DNA of 64,000 nucleotides from NCBI GenBank assembly GCA_023647555.1, contig JALRLY010000274.1:62001-126000 (forward strand). The letters run 5' to 3'. Source of the stretch: Pancytospora philotis. Its lineage: Eukaryota > Microsporidia. A model generated the notes under the pieces. That model was not told where the DNA came from, made no database searches, and was given only the letters and a program-made list of their open reading frames with translations. Below, in pieces: positions 18,972 through 28,645 of the stretch (position 1 is the stretch's first letter; each line of letters opens with the position of its first letter). The position numbers were made by a program, and so were the translations under genes.

Positions 18972-19889
18972 ATGATGAAATACGTACAGCAGTCATCCGC
19001 GCTGCTGCTGTATTTCCTGTCGTCGGTCGTGATCATCCTCCTCAACAAGCTCATAGTGAACCGCTATATGTTCAAGATGCACTACTTTCTGGTCATTGTG
19101 CAGTCGACCGTCATCGTGGCCATCGCCGCGATATACTACGCGGCGAGCCGGCAGCGCGTCTCGTTCCGCGGCGCGCGCAAGTGGTACGTCGCATCGGCGC
19201 TGCTCACCGTTATGATCTTCACCAATATGAAGGCGGTCTACTACTTCCCGATCACGCTGTTCACGCTCTTCAAGAACCTCTCCATGATCCTGATGGCCTT
19301 CCTCGAGTTCAAGTACTTCAACAAGAAGATATCGCTCTGCGGGTACCTGAGCCTCGTGCTCATTGTGCTCAGCTCGTACTCGGCGAACACCACGGAGCCG
19401 ATCCAGCTGCAGGGGTACGTCTGGATGGCGGCCAACATCCTGTCGACGGTCGGCTACATCATGTTCTTGCGGAAGATCATGGTCTTCGATGCGGCCTCCC
19501 GCGTCGACTCGGTGTTTTTCACGAATCTGTTCGGGCTGCCCGTCCTCGGCGTCCTGTCGGTGTCGTTCGATACGCCGGACTTCAAGTTCGAGGACAGAAC
19601 GCTGTGGCTGCTGATCGCAGCTTCGTCGTTGTGCGCGTTCCTCACGGCCTACGGCACCGCGTGGACGCTCAGGGTGATGAGCTCGACGACGCTCTGCATG
19701 GCTGGCGCCGTCAACAAGCTCATGCTCTCGGCCGGCGGCTTCCTGATCTTCCAGGAGAAATACTCGCCGCTCAAGGTCTCGTCGCTCGCCGTTGGCCTTC
19801 TTGCAAGCGTGCTGTACACCTACGACTCAATCAAAATTGTGCCGGCCGTGGTGGAGACGGTCGACGACGCCGTCGGGCTCGCTACGTAA
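18972..19889 (+). CDS. GDP-mannose/nucleotide-sugar transporter, Vrg4-like
   Basis: 305-aa polytopic membrane protein of the drug/metabolite transporter fold with about ten hydrophobic segments. Two family-specific elements are visible: the FKNLSMILMAFLE region of the fourth helix (FKNLT-I-LIA in Vrg4-type transporters) and GAVNK near residue 245, corresponding to the GALNK motif that contacts GDP-mannose. It would exchange GDP-mannose for GMP across the Golgi membrane and supply mannosyltransferases. The start at ATG 18972 (an adjacent ATG is at 18975) is preferred because of the CCCC just upstream; ATG 18891 would add 27 residues with poor codon use. Confidence 0.82.
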   Translation: MMKYVQQSSALLLYFLSSVVIILLNKLIVNRYMFKMHYFLVIVQSTVIVAIAAIYYAASRQRVSFRGARKWYVASALLTVMIFTNMKAVYYFPITLFTLFKNLSMILMAFLEFKYFNKKISLCGYLSLVLIVLSSYSANTTEPIQLQGYVWMAANILSTVGYIMFLRKIMVFDAASRVDSVFFTNLFGLPVLGVLSVSFDTPDFKFEDRTLWLLIAASSLCAFLTAYGTAWTLRVMSSTTLCMAGAVNKLMLSAGGFLIFQEKYSPLKVSSLAVGLLASVLYTYDSIKIVPAVVETVDDAVGLAT

Positions 19890-20123
19890 TAGCGCCTTGT
19901 AATCTGTCTCAATAAATGAAATATACAGAAAATGGTTGAGTGCTGCAGCGATGCGGAGCATGGTATGTTATATTAGAATGCATACCAACGCAGTTGCCGT
20001 TAAATAACAGCTCATATTTCGTATTTGTTCAACTGATAGTGACAACGCTTCCAGCTGAACTCAACAATAGAATTACAATTTTTTGATTTACTTACAGTGG
20101 GAGCATGCTGTGCACGAATCTGC

Positions 20124-21521
20124 TCAGAGCGAGAGGACCTGCATGCTGCCCGTGACCACCTTGTCTTCGAGCTGCGCGCCGTCCGGGATGTCGAGCTGCG
20201 CATCCTTGCCCGCACAGATCACCACAATGCCCGAGAGCTTGATGCCCTTGCCGAACCTGACATCGCCGCACACAACGAGCGTGGTCAGATCCTGCAGATC
20301 GGGGATGCTGGAAAACGCCCTTTCGAAGCTCGCAACCCTGGCAAAGCTCTTGCCCTCCAGCTTCACTACCGGCATCTGCGGGCCGATGCGCGCGCTGCTG
20401 ACGCTGAAACAGCCGCGCTCGTACGCGTAGAGGTTGCTGCGGAGCAGCAGAAGATCGGCGCATGACTTGACGGGCAAAAAACGTGTCCTGGGCACCACAA
20501 CCCCGCTGCTGCGCTCAAAGCATTTAATCGCTGAGCCTATCGCGGTCTCGAGCTGTATCACCCTCTCGCCGCTGACGACCTTCTCGTTCCGTATGATATC
20601 GAGCTCGAAGGCGCCCTCAAGCGCTTTCTTGAGCGCTGCCAGGCGGATCCACACGGAGTTCGTGTTGAATATCTTGAACTTCCGCAGGCCGGTGAACTCG
20701 CCCTTGTGCTCCTCGGGCACCTGCGCGATCTCCAGGAGGCTGGTCCGGCCGTCGATGCTGGCCAGCGTGCCGCCCTTCACATCGGCCAGTGTTTTCTCCG
20801 TCACCTCCATGCAGAAGTCGAGCCGCTGCGCGGCCACGTGGCTGAGTATCTTGGGATCGACTGTCGCGCCGAGGTTGTCGACGTTGCTCACGAACAGATA
20901 CTCCTTGCCCTCGCGGATTAGCTCCTCCAGCATGCCGCACTTGCTGAGGCTGCGGAACAGATCCCCGTGGCCGGGCGGGTAGTACGAGGGCTTGCTGGGC
21001 AGCAGGTAGCTCTCGGCAGAAATGCGTGGGTACTGCGCCTGCAGGAAGGTGCGGACATTGCCGTACTTGCCGATGAGCTCCGCCGTCTCGTCGTCGGTAT
21101 TGAAGCTGTTCATCAGCACGAGCGGGATGGAGCATCCATGCTCTTTGTTTAGCTGGCTGAGCTGCGTGTGCACGATATCGATGAAGTTCGCGCTTCCGCG
21201 CACCGCGATTTTGCTCTTGGGCCCCACGCATCCCATTGTTGTGCCCAGGCCGCCATTGAGCTTCAGGACCGCCAGCTTCGAGAGGAGGCTGCCGCAGTCG
21301 CTCGGCTCGCTCAGCCCGGAATACTCAGCCATCTGCTCGCCGGCTGGCTTAACGCCCTGCCAGTCTATCTTGTTATCCTTGGTCTCCATAAAGCGCTTAT
21401 AGAGGTTGTAGAACTCGCCCAGCTCCTGTGGCTTTGCATAGTCGCCCTCAAGCTTCTCGAGTTCTCCTTTCATATCTGCGATACACTGATCCCTGATCGA
21501 CTTTTCATTTTGACTACTCAT
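20124..21521 (-). CDS. UGP1: UTP-glucose-1-phosphate uridylyltransferase (UDP-glucose pyrophosphorylase)
   Basis: 465 aa, close to the normal eukaryotic length. It makes UDP-glucose from UTP and glucose-1-phosphate for cell wall, trehalose and glycoconjugate synthesis in the cytosol. The nucleotide-binding signature LNGGLGTTMG lies at residues 88-97, followed by a basic lysine region (GPKSKIAVRG). The FVSNVDNLGATVDP element that binds the uridine is at about residue 210. The C-terminal third has the left-handed beta-helix type repeats (ITVVCGDVRFG-like steps) expected for the oligomerisation domain. Start preceded by a minus-strand TAAATTACCCC block. Confidence 0.95.
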   Translation of the reverse strand: MSSQNEKSIRDQCIADMKGELEKLEGDYAKPQELGEFYNLYKRFMETKDNKIDWQGVKPAGEQMAEYSGLSEPSDCGSLLSKLAVLKLNGGLGTTMGCVGPKSKIAVRGSANFIDIVHTQLSQLNKEHGCSIPLVLMNSFNTDDETAELIGKYGNVRTFLQAQYPRISAESYLLPSKPSYYPPGHGDLFRSLSKCGMLEELIREGKEYLFVSNVDNLGATVDPKILSHVAAQRLDFCMEVTEKTLADVKGGTLASIDGRTSLLEIAQVPEEHKGEFTGLRKFKIFNTNSVWIRLAALKKALEGAFELDIIRNEKVVSGERVIQLETAIGSAIKCFERSSGVVVPRTRFLPVKSCADLLLLRSNLYAYERGCFSVSSARIGPQMPVVKLEGKSFARVASFERAFSSIPDLQDLTTLVVCGDVRFGKGIKLSGIVVICAGKDAQLDIPDGAQLEDKVVTGSMQVLSL

Positions 21522-21524
21522 AAA

Positions 21525-21535
21525 GGGGTAATTTA
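21525..21535 (-). promoter_or_regulatory. AAATTACCCC block before UGP1
   Basis: On the minus strand TAAATTACCCC ends four bases before the ATG at 21521. Confidence 0.45.
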
Positions 21536-21806
21536 AGCCCTCGCAAAAGCGCGTATCGCAAACTTTGACTGCTGTTGAAATATTGGGTTGCAGAAGGCTA
21601 TGGCTCTACTTGTATAAAGACTGTGGAACATGGAGGTGCTGCTAAAAGCGCTAGGTATACAGATAGAGCTGGTTTCCATCTTCACCTAATAACAATACTG
21701 AAACACTGAATCAGGTAGATCAGTAGGCAGGCCTGGGAAATCTACGAAAAAGACAACGTCCAAACCCCAGTAAATTTACTCCACGAATACAGCATTATTC
21801 ACCGCG

Positions 21807-24005
21807 TCACTCGAATACAGTGACCATCTTGTCCAGCAGCGCACTGTCGTCGCAGAATATCTCCATGTGCACGTTCGTGGCTCTGGTATACTGCATGGAG
21901 GCGTTGATCAGAACGCTCGACCCGCGGTAGGTCCCCGACAGAGAAAAGTTGTTCTTGTCGGCCACAAGGCACAAATTCGTCATTTCGATGATCTTCGAGG
22001 CCGCCTCCGCCGGCTTACCCTTGAGCATGATGTCGATAGGCCTGCTGTTTGATGGCGCAGCACCCGCCTGCACGGGCCTGATAAAGTCGAAGATTGTGAA
22101 GCTGAACGGGCTGAGCTCGATGGTGTCGTTGTCCACATCGTCGTCATCGCCCTCCAGATACACTTGGTACTCGAACACGCCGTAGACCTCGTCTCCCTCC
22201 TCCGCGGTGATGCTGAGCTCCTTCGAGGCCTCGCCGTTCACGAAGTCCGTGTGCTCAATCTCCACCCGGTGCTTGGACGCGCCGATTTCTAGCGAGAGCA
22301 GCCCGGAGCCGAGCCGCACGCGGTCCATGTTATTCTTGAGCTGGAACTCGAGCACGACGGATTCCTTGAAGATCTTCTTGACCACGTGCACAGAGACATC
22401 GGAGCTGGCGGGGCTCAGGGCTATCCGCCGGCACTCCTTGATGGCGTCCGGCTCAGTCTCCTGCACCTCCTCCTGCTCGAGCTCGACATACTTGAGGACC
22501 TCGTCGTGCAGATCGCCCAGCTCGGCCTGTGAGAACGCGCCGCGCTTCATTCCCGACGGGCAGCTCTCCAGGAAGCCGCACAGCTTGGCCGTCTCCTCGT
22601 CCTTGAAGCGGGCGATCGCCTCGGTAAAGCACGTACGCCGCGCGCCGCCGTCCGCCGGCTGATGCAGATGAATTTCAACGGCAGGCTCGAGATCGAAGAG
22701 CGTCTGGATGGCGGCCTTCCTCACATGGCAGTTATCGAGTATCAATCGATTGTAAATGTGCAGCAGATCGCGCGGCTCTTCCAAACAGCCGCCAAGAATG
22801 CCCAGTGCATCCATGCTCACCTGGTAGTACTCGGGATCCTCGAGGTACGCACACAGGGCCCGGATCACGTTGCTCCGGTCGCCGCACTCGCGGGTGTACT
22901 TCTCTATCTTGCCGGTGATGTACTTTTTAAACTCCAGATCGCCCTTGTCAAACAGCGCCTTCTTGAGAAAGGCAAAGTAGGGATCGCCGGTCTGCCCGGC
23001 CGTTTTGGAGCCGGCGAGCTTCTCCATCGTGTCGATGGCCATGCGCTTGTAGCTGCAGGACATCGACTGCATGAGCGGCTCCAGCTTTTCGGCCAGATTC
23101 GTCACGGTCGTATCAGTGCCGGTCTTGAGCAGGGTGAGAATCGCGATCATGGAGATGCAGCGGCACGGCGAGTGTATGAGATTCTCGATGTGCTCGTTGG
23201 CCCCCGCCACCTTCTGGGGAAAGACGAGAGACAGCTCGCTGAGCAGCTTGACCGCCGCGAACGCCTCCGCGTCCTGCCGCCTGAGCAGCGCGGCGAGCAC
23301 ATTGACGGCCTTGTCCACAAACAGCGCGATTCTCTCGGGCTTTAATCTGAGCAGACTCTTTACGGCCTCGAGGAAAATCACCACGTCCACGGATATGAAC
23401 AGGAACGAGCTGAGGTTGTCCGGGCTCTCCGCGGCCAGCCGCTCAACCTCCACCATGCTGCTGTACCGATTGACGGGCAGCCGGTTGAAGAAGGCCTGGT
23501 GCAGATCCTGGATGGTGCCGTGGGCCTTCAGCGGCACCTTGGACTCCCTGAAATACTCAGACGCCACGACGGTCGCCGCATCGTTCCCCGCGAGCAGGCC
23601 GGCCTTCACGTACTTCTCAAAGTCGTAGAACATGCTCGCCGGGAGGTTGCTGAAGAGCGCGCGCAGCGCGGTGTCCTTCATGATGTCGGACGTCTTGCGG
23701 TTGTCGAGATCCTTGACGATGCAGTTGATCGCCAGGATCCCGTCCTTCGTCTGCCGGCCCAGCTCTATCATGGTCGTGTAGATGTAGTTCCGCAGATACT
23801 CATCGTTGGACGTGAGGCCGCGCAGCACGAGGAAGACCACCTGCTTGTAGACCTCGGGCGGCGCGGGGCCGTCCTGGAGGTTGTACACCAGGAGGTTGAG
23901 CGCGCGCACGCAGTCGCGCGGCACGACCGGGAGCGCGCTGAAGCTGCTGCTGAGCTCGCGGATGATGTCGTGCATCGGTTTCTTGGACAACCTGCACTTT
24001 TGCAT
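21807..24005 (-). CDS. SEC21: Coatomer subunit gamma (COPI, Sec21-like)
   Basis: 732-aa vesicle-coat protein of the AP/COPI large-subunit type. Residues 1-~500 form an armadillo-like helical solenoid that opens with the family pattern (VPRDCVRALNLLVYNL, then FLVLRGLTSNDEYLRNYIYTTMIEL). Residues ~570-732 resemble the appendage region, with beta-rich segments ending in a short platform. Human and yeast gamma-COP are ~870-935 aa, so this copy is trimmed. It acts in retrograde Golgi-to-ER transport. The start is fixed by CCC directly before the ATG at 24005 and AAAATTTT at 24017-24024; the open frame further upstream (to 24035) is not needed. Confidence 0.9.
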   Translation of the reverse strand: MQKCRLSKKPMHDIIRELSSSFSALPVVPRDCVRALNLLVYNLQDGPAPPEVYKQVVFLVLRGLTSNDEYLRNYIYTTMIELGRQTKDGILAINCIVKDLDNRKTSDIMKDTALRALFSNLPASMFYDFEKYVKAGLLAGNDAATVVASEYFRESKVPLKAHGTIQDLHQAFFNRLPVNRYSSMVEVERLAAESPDNLSSFLFISVDVVIFLEAVKSLLRLKPERIALFVDKAVNVLAALLRRQDAEAFAAVKLLSELSLVFPQKVAGANEHIENLIHSPCRCISMIAILTLLKTGTDTTVTNLAEKLEPLMQSMSCSYKRMAIDTMEKLAGSKTAGQTGDPYFAFLKKALFDKGDLEFKKYITGKIEKYTRECGDRSNVIRALCAYLEDPEYYQVSMDALGILGGCLEEPRDLLHIYNRLILDNCHVRKAAIQTLFDLEPAVEIHLHQPADGGARRTCFTEAIARFKDEETAKLCGFLESCPSGMKRGAFSQAELGDLHDEVLKYVELEQEEVQETEPDAIKECRRIALSPASSDVSVHVVKKIFKESVVLEFQLKNNMDRVRLGSGLLSLEIGASKHRVEIEHTDFVNGEASKELSITAEEGDEVYGVFEYQVYLEGDDDDVDNDTIELSPFSFTIFDFIRPVQAGAAPSNSRPIDIMLKGKPAEAASKIIEMTNLCLVADKNNFSLSGTYRGSSVLINASMQYTRATNVHMEIFCDDSALLDKMVTVFE

Positions 24006-24024
24006 GGGTTTTACAGAAAATTTT
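24006..24024 (-). promoter_or_regulatory. AAAATTTT + CCC block before coatomer gamma
   Basis: Minus strand: AAAATTTT (24017-24024) and CCC (24006-24008) abut the start codon. Confidence 0.6.
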
Positions 24025-24277
24025 AACAAATACAAAGCGGAGTACGGCGGAGAAGGGAGATGGCAGCTTTCTGTACGAACGCAGCGCAGATCTATGGCAA
24101 GCCGCTGTGCATGATTGGCAATGCAGTATATCGTTAACCCTAACTACCACAGAGCCAAAATTAATACTTTGTCGGGAAAACAGAGCCGGTCAGCACAGCC
24201 CGTACGGCTACAACAGACAGCCGAAAACTGATCTGAACAAATTTATTTGTGAGCAGATGACCCGCACTACAGTGATC

Positions 24278-26236
24278 CTAGTCGGCAAATATAAGCTTAA
24301 CTTTGTCGATCAGCGCAGTGATCTTCCCAACCATGGCTGTATCGTTGCCGGTTACCGCGCCGTTCTCTATCTCGGCGCTCTTGTCCTTCCAGCGCACCGC
24401 AATCTTCCCGCCGTCGCAGACAACGTCGGGGTAGTAGCAGCGCAGCGTGTCGAGCAGCGTCGCCTCGTAGTCGAGCTTGCTCAGCCGGATGCTCTTGACA
24501 CTGTGCCCGACATCCTTGATCGACTTGCAAATCGACAGCGCGACCACATCGTCCAGGTAGCTGCTCTCCCACTCCATCGCGATCTCCGCGCCGCGGCAGG
24601 ACACCGTAATACCGCCGATCTTCAGGCACCGCCCGCCCCCAGTCTGCGGATCAGCGCTGTCCGCCTCAACCTCTGTAGCTTCGTACTCGGTGATGAGGAT
24701 CTGCCTGATCAGCGTGTACGTGCTGTTGAAGGGGATGAGCTGCCGCTGCGTGAGCTTCACCTGCTCGAACTCGCACTCCGCCAGGTCATCCTTGTCGAAG
24801 AGCCTGACCGCGTCGTCGATGACCACGATCGAGTCGAACGCCGCCTTGTTCGTGTACACCTTCGCGTCGTTGTCCTTGGCCACCACGAAGGAGCCCTCCT
24901 CCCCGTTCCGCAGCGCGAAGAGCGCCATCTCGATCCCGCGCTTCTCGTTCCGCACGGAAATCGCGTTCTTCAGCCGCATCATCTCGTTCATCTCGCCGTG
25001 CACAAAGAAGAGATTGGCGGGCGCGCACTCGTCGATGAACTGGCTGTTCTGCGTGTAGTCGGCGTGCGCGGAGAACGAAATGTACTCCACGGTCATGTTC
25101 AGCCGCAGCATCCCGCCGCGCATGCTCTCCACCTCCTTCGGCTCGCTCAGGATCTCCTTCGCCATCGTGCCCTCGACGCAGTAGCCGGGGACCACCACGC
25201 CGTTGCGCGCGTTGCTGCACCACTTCTCGAAGAGCTCGCGGCTCAGCCCGCTCTGCAGCATGCCGGGCGACGCCATCATCACGCAGGGCCCGTCGTCGTT
25301 GAACGACTGGATGTCCTTGAGACTCTTCACGTACTCAAAGTCGAACGGGTTCTTCTTCAGGCTGATGCGCTGGATGCGCTCGTTCATCATGTTGATGTAC
25401 GTCTGGTACACGGACATGCAGCGGCGCGCCAGCGTCGACACGTAGTAGATCGGCACCTTCTGGAGCGCAGCGTGCGCGGCCCAGTGCTCCTCGAGGATGA
25501 GCAGCAGCTCCTGCGCGCGGCCCAGCGCGAACACGGGCAGCAGACAGCGCCCGCCGCGCGACACGATGTCGGAGACCACCGACGTGAAGCGCGACTCGCG
25601 CTCGTTGCGCGACAGGTGGCACTGCACGCCGTACGTGGACTCGGTGATCAGCGCATCGAGCCGGCAGCCCGGGCTCTCGGCGGCCTTCAGATGCCGGTCC
25701 TCCTCGCGCGAGAAGTCCCCGGTGTAGAGGAACTTGGACTTCTCGATCTCGACCAGGAACATGGCCGCGCCGAGCACGTGGCCGGCGTTCAGCGCCGTGA
25801 AATTGATCCCGTCGATCGAGATCTGCTGGTGGTAGTCGATCGCGATGATCTTGGAGTAGCAGCTTTCGAGGTCGGCCTCGGAGTAGAAGTCCTGGTCGGA
25901 AGAGCTGTTGATCACCCGGATGTAGTCGTTGAGCAGCCACTTGAGGATGGCCTTCGTCGGGTGCGTCATGTACACGGCGCCGCGGAACGCCGTCTTCTCG
26001 GTGAGGAACGGCAGCGCCGCGGCGTGGTCGAGATGGAAGTGCGTCACGAGAATGGCGTTGATCTTCGACAGATCCACGAGGTCCAGGAACGGCAGCGCCG
26101 AAATGCCCGCGTACGCCGGATGCACGCCGCAGTCGAGCAGCAGCTGCTTGTTGCGGTACTTGACGTGGATGCAGGAGCGGCCCACCTCGTTGCCGGCGCC
26201 GAGCGGCGTGATCACCACCCTGTCCTCCTCGGCCAT
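24278..26236 (-). CDS. YSH1: Pre-mRNA 3'-end processing endonuclease (CPSF73/Ysh1)
   Basis: 652-aa metallo-beta-lactamase/beta-CASP nuclease that cuts pre-mRNA at the polyadenylation site. The zinc-binding HxHxDH signature is intact (HFHLDH, ~62-67), the strand before it reads NAILVT, and a TESTYG element (~190) and later His/Asp motifs follow. The beta-CASP insert spans roughly 230-390 (MMASPGML and FSAHADY are characteristic). The C-terminal ~200 residues are the diverged partner-binding part. Its non-catalytic partner Cft2/CPSF100 is encoded at 58182-60011. Start chosen at the ATG preceded by AATTCCCC; the frame stays open upstream to 26398 but with poor codon use. Confidence 0.93.
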   Translation of the reverse strand: MAEEDRVVITPLGAGNEVGRSCIHVKYRNKQLLLDCGVHPAYAGISALPFLDLVDLSKINAILVTHFHLDHAAALPFLTEKTAFRGAVYMTHPTKAILKWLLNDYIRVINSSSDQDFYSEADLESCYSKIIAIDYHQQISIDGINFTALNAGHVLGAAMFLVEIEKSKFLYTGDFSREEDRHLKAAESPGCRLDALITESTYGVQCHLSRNERESRFTSVVSDIVSRGGRCLLPVFALGRAQELLLILEEHWAAHAALQKVPIYYVSTLARRCMSVYQTYINMMNERIQRISLKKNPFDFEYVKSLKDIQSFNDDGPCVMMASPGMLQSGLSRELFEKWCSNARNGVVVPGYCVEGTMAKEILSEPKEVESMRGGMLRLNMTVEYISFSAHADYTQNSQFIDECAPANLFFVHGEMNEMMRLKNAISVRNEKRGIEMALFALRNGEEGSFVVAKDNDAKVYTNKAAFDSIVVIDDAVRLFDKDDLAECEFEQVKLTQRQLIPFNSTYTLIRQILITEYEATEVEADSADPQTGGGRCLKIGGITVSCRGAEIAMEWESSYLDDVVALSICKSIKDVGHSVKSIRLSKLDYEATLLDTLRCYYPDVVCDGGKIAVRWKDKSAEIENGAVTGNDTAMVGKITALIDKVKLIFAD

Positions 26237-26559
26237 GGGGAATTTTTCCGCGGCGCCTAAAACCGCGCGCGATCTGCCGCCGGATCGCGGGAAGACTACA
26301 CCATGTCTCGTATCTCGTTTTAATGTGGATTTATTAATGTAGCTATCCGTGGAGAGCTGAAATGTAAGTAGCGCGTTACGACGCATCTGCTGGGTCACTC
26401 GAGCGGTGTTGGCCGTTGCGGTGGGAGCTGGGCAATTGGCCTATCCGTGTTAGAGGTTCCTGTGCCGTCTGGTACGGCTCATCAGCTGCACTTGCTCATT
26501 GGCCCGCCCGCCCGTTCGCTGAAACGGTATCAGCTAAATTCGCCAGTCGCTGCAGCAGC
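26237..26559. other. Divergent promoter region between Ysh1 and kinesin
   Basis: About 320 bases. On the minus strand AAAAATTCCCC (26237-26247) precedes the Ysh1 ATG. On the plus strand only GCTAAATTCGCC (26532-26543) hints at a signal before the kinesin start. The kinesin frame is open from 26416 but without plausible content. A GTAAGT at 26364 has no matching 3' splice context that I can support. Confidence 0.35.
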
Positions 26560-27978
26560 ATGGCCGGAGACGTAGAAGTGCACATCCGGGTGCGCGTGCA
26601 CGAAAACGACGGCATATGGAACTGCGACGGCAACTCGCTGTCCTACGCCAAAGACGGCCGAGCGACCGCGTTCTCGTGCTTCGACTCCGTGTTCTGCGCC
26701 GAGAAGACCGCGGAGGTCTACGCAGCGGCCGTCGCGCAAGGCATCGGGCACTTCAACAGCGGCGAGAACGTGACCATAATGGCGTACGGCCAGACGGGGA
26801 CCGGCAAGACGTACACGATGCTGGGCGAAGACCGGGACGGTTTCATATACCTGGCCCTGGCTGACATCCTGCCGCAGAAGCTGCGGCTCTCGTACGTCGA
26901 GGTGTACAACGAGCGCGTGTACGACCTCAAGACCCGCAAAGAGCTGACGCTGTACACCAAGGACCAGAAGACGCAGATACACGGGCTCGAGGTCGAGGAG
27001 GTCGACACGCAAGACGCAGCCTACAGGTTCCTCAGCGTCTGCGCGGCGAACAAGAAGATAAACGCGACAGAATTTAACATCAAGAGCTCGCGGAGCCATA
27101 CCATCCTGCAGATATACAGCGACGACGCGGTCCTAAGCTTCATCGACCTGGCCGGCTGCGAGAAGATGGGCAGCGAGGAGCTGCGGAACAAGGAGGGCGC
27201 CTACATCAACCGCTCGCTGCTCGCGCTGGGCAAGGTCGTGGCCAGTCTCTCAGCCGGCCACGCGGCGAAATACAGAGACTCGAAGCTCACGCGCATTCTG
27301 CAGGAGTCGCTCAATACCAGGGCGAACATCATCGCCTTCTGCATGATATCGACATCCGAGCGCTGCCTGTGGGAGAGCATCAGCACGCTCCAGTTCGCCG
27401 CCAGGCTGAGCAAGATCGATCTCAAGGGCATCGAGACTGAGGTGAAGGAAACGGAGAGGCCCAGTCTACTGCCAGCCAATGCTGCATCAGCATCTCCGGA
27501 GATTGCCTATCATGCGGTTGGGTTTGGCGGTTCCGATGCAAGTATTGATGAAGCTTCATCAGAGGAGGATGTTGCTTTGAATATTGATGCTGCTGTATCG
27601 GAGGAAGAGAAGGCGCTTGATCTATACGAGTTCAACGAAGAGATACGCGACTCATCGGCCCACTCGTTTCTGCCTTCCTTTGACCTCGAGTCCGACAACA
27701 ACTGCGGCCAAGAAGCGCCGCTCGAGCGCTCTAAGGTCGTTTCGATAGACTTCTACAACGAGTATGCTCCAGTGTATGCGGACAACGATGCTGCGCTGGG
27801 GATCTACGAGAAACGAATCGAGTCGCTCGAGGGGATGGTCGCCGAGCTGCTGAGGAAAAGCCCCAACAAGCTCATGGGCACGATTTTCGTGCTCGAGAAG
27901 CAGGCTTTCAGCATCCGCAGGCAGATCCTCAGAAAGGGAGACGCGCTAGAGCGGGACGTTAGCAGATATTGGAAATAA
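26560..27978 (+). CDS. Kinesin motor protein, short form
   Basis: 472 aa, essentially a motor domain (1-~310) with a short tail. ATP site GQTGTGKT at ~77-84, switch I with the NxxSSRSH pattern (NIKSSRSH), switch II DLAGCEK, and the family stretches NRSLLALGKVV and YRDSKLTRILQ are all present. The tail (~320-472) is acidic and serine-rich and ends in a short basic segment; no long coiled coil is seen, so a classic dimeric transporter is uncertain. The subfamily cannot be assigned by eye. It could act in spindle or vesicle movement together with the dynein and CLASP genes in this window. The stop overlaps an AATAAA-like signal. Confidence 0.9.
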   Translation: MAGDVEVHIRVRVHENDGIWNCDGNSLSYAKDGRATAFSCFDSVFCAEKTAEVYAAAVAQGIGHFNSGENVTIMAYGQTGTGKTYTMLGEDRDGFIYLALADILPQKLRLSYVEVYNERVYDLKTRKELTLYTKDQKTQIHGLEVEEVDTQDAAYRFLSVCAANKKINATEFNIKSSRSHTILQIYSDDAVLSFIDLAGCEKMGSEELRNKEGAYINRSLLALGKVVASLSAGHAAKYRDSKLTRILQESLNTRANIIAFCMISTSERCLWESISTLQFAARLSKIDLKGIETEVKETERPSLLPANAASASPEIAYHAVGFGGSDASIDEASSEEDVALNIDAAVSEEEKALDLYEFNEEIRDSSAHSFLPSFDLESDNNCGQEAPLERSKVVSIDFYNEYAPVYADNDAALGIYEKRIESLEGMVAELLRKSPNKLMGTIFVLEKQAFSIRRQILRKGDALERDVSRYWK

Positions 27979-28087
27979 ACGCCTTGTAAATAAAACAGTT
28001 CTCGATGGATGTATTAACATTGCTGCTTTGCGGCCATATTGCTGGAGTATCTAGGCTATAAAATCAGCATATGAAGAAAGTAGACAG

Positions 28088-28477
28088 CTACTTAAATAGG
28101 CATTTAATGATGTATAGGCATGGTGGCAGCAGTAGAGGCGCGAGCATAGTCATCTGGAACTGGACGGTCTGGTATTCCCACACGTCCCTGTACGTGAACT
28201 CAAGGGCGTCAACCATATTCCGCAGCTCTGCATCTGAGCTCACGTCCATGATCTCCTTGTTTTGGTGCAGTGCAAAGTTATTGATCAGCACTTTGAGGCT
28301 GCGCAGGCGCTGAGCACTCGCTGCGCCTCTCTCAAGCTCGCTGTTGAAGCGCTCCTTGAGCTTATACACCGTCCTTCTGTACTGGTAGACATGCGAAAGC
28401 ACCGGAAGGAAGTGGTAGCACAAGAGCCCCAGTAGCCCAACTAACAGAAAGAGCGCGTCGGCTTTCCGTGACAGCAT
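28088..28477 (-). CDS. Unknown two-TM protein with a cytosolic or lumenal helical loop
   Basis: 129 aa. One hydrophobic segment near the N-terminus (~residues 8-28, with LLVGLLGLLCYHFLP) and one at the C-terminus (~107-127, MLAPLLLPPCLYII) flank a charged helical middle rich in Lys, Arg and Glu that may form a coiled coil. CCC precedes the ATG at 28477. A small hairpin-type ER membrane protein, for example a Get1-like insertase subunit, has a comparable outline, but I see no diagnostic motif and make no assignment. Confidence 0.6.
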   Translation of the reverse strand: MLSRKADALFLLVGLLGLLCYHFLPVLSHVYQYRRTVYKLKERFNSELERGAASAQRLRSLKVLINNFALHQNKEIMDVSSDAELRNMVDALEFTYRDVWEYQTVQFQMTMLAPLLLPPCLYIIKCLFK

Positions 28478-28645
28478 GGGCAACGAATACAGGGCAAACA
28501 GAAATTAACGCTAAATCGATTTAATGCACTTGGTGGCGCAGTGCAGCGATCACTTGCCAGTGAGCGGGACTGGCCACATCTGTGTGAGCTAGTGCATTCG
28601 CAAACAAGTAACAGCGCATTGCCGGAATCCAATCACCTGCGCATG

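Noticed and set aside
26364..26369. GTAAGT, a perfect 5' splice-site look-alike upstream of the kinesin gene
   Set aside because: No branch-site/acceptor pair between it and the kinesin ATG that would join a coding exon, and the kinesin is complete without one.
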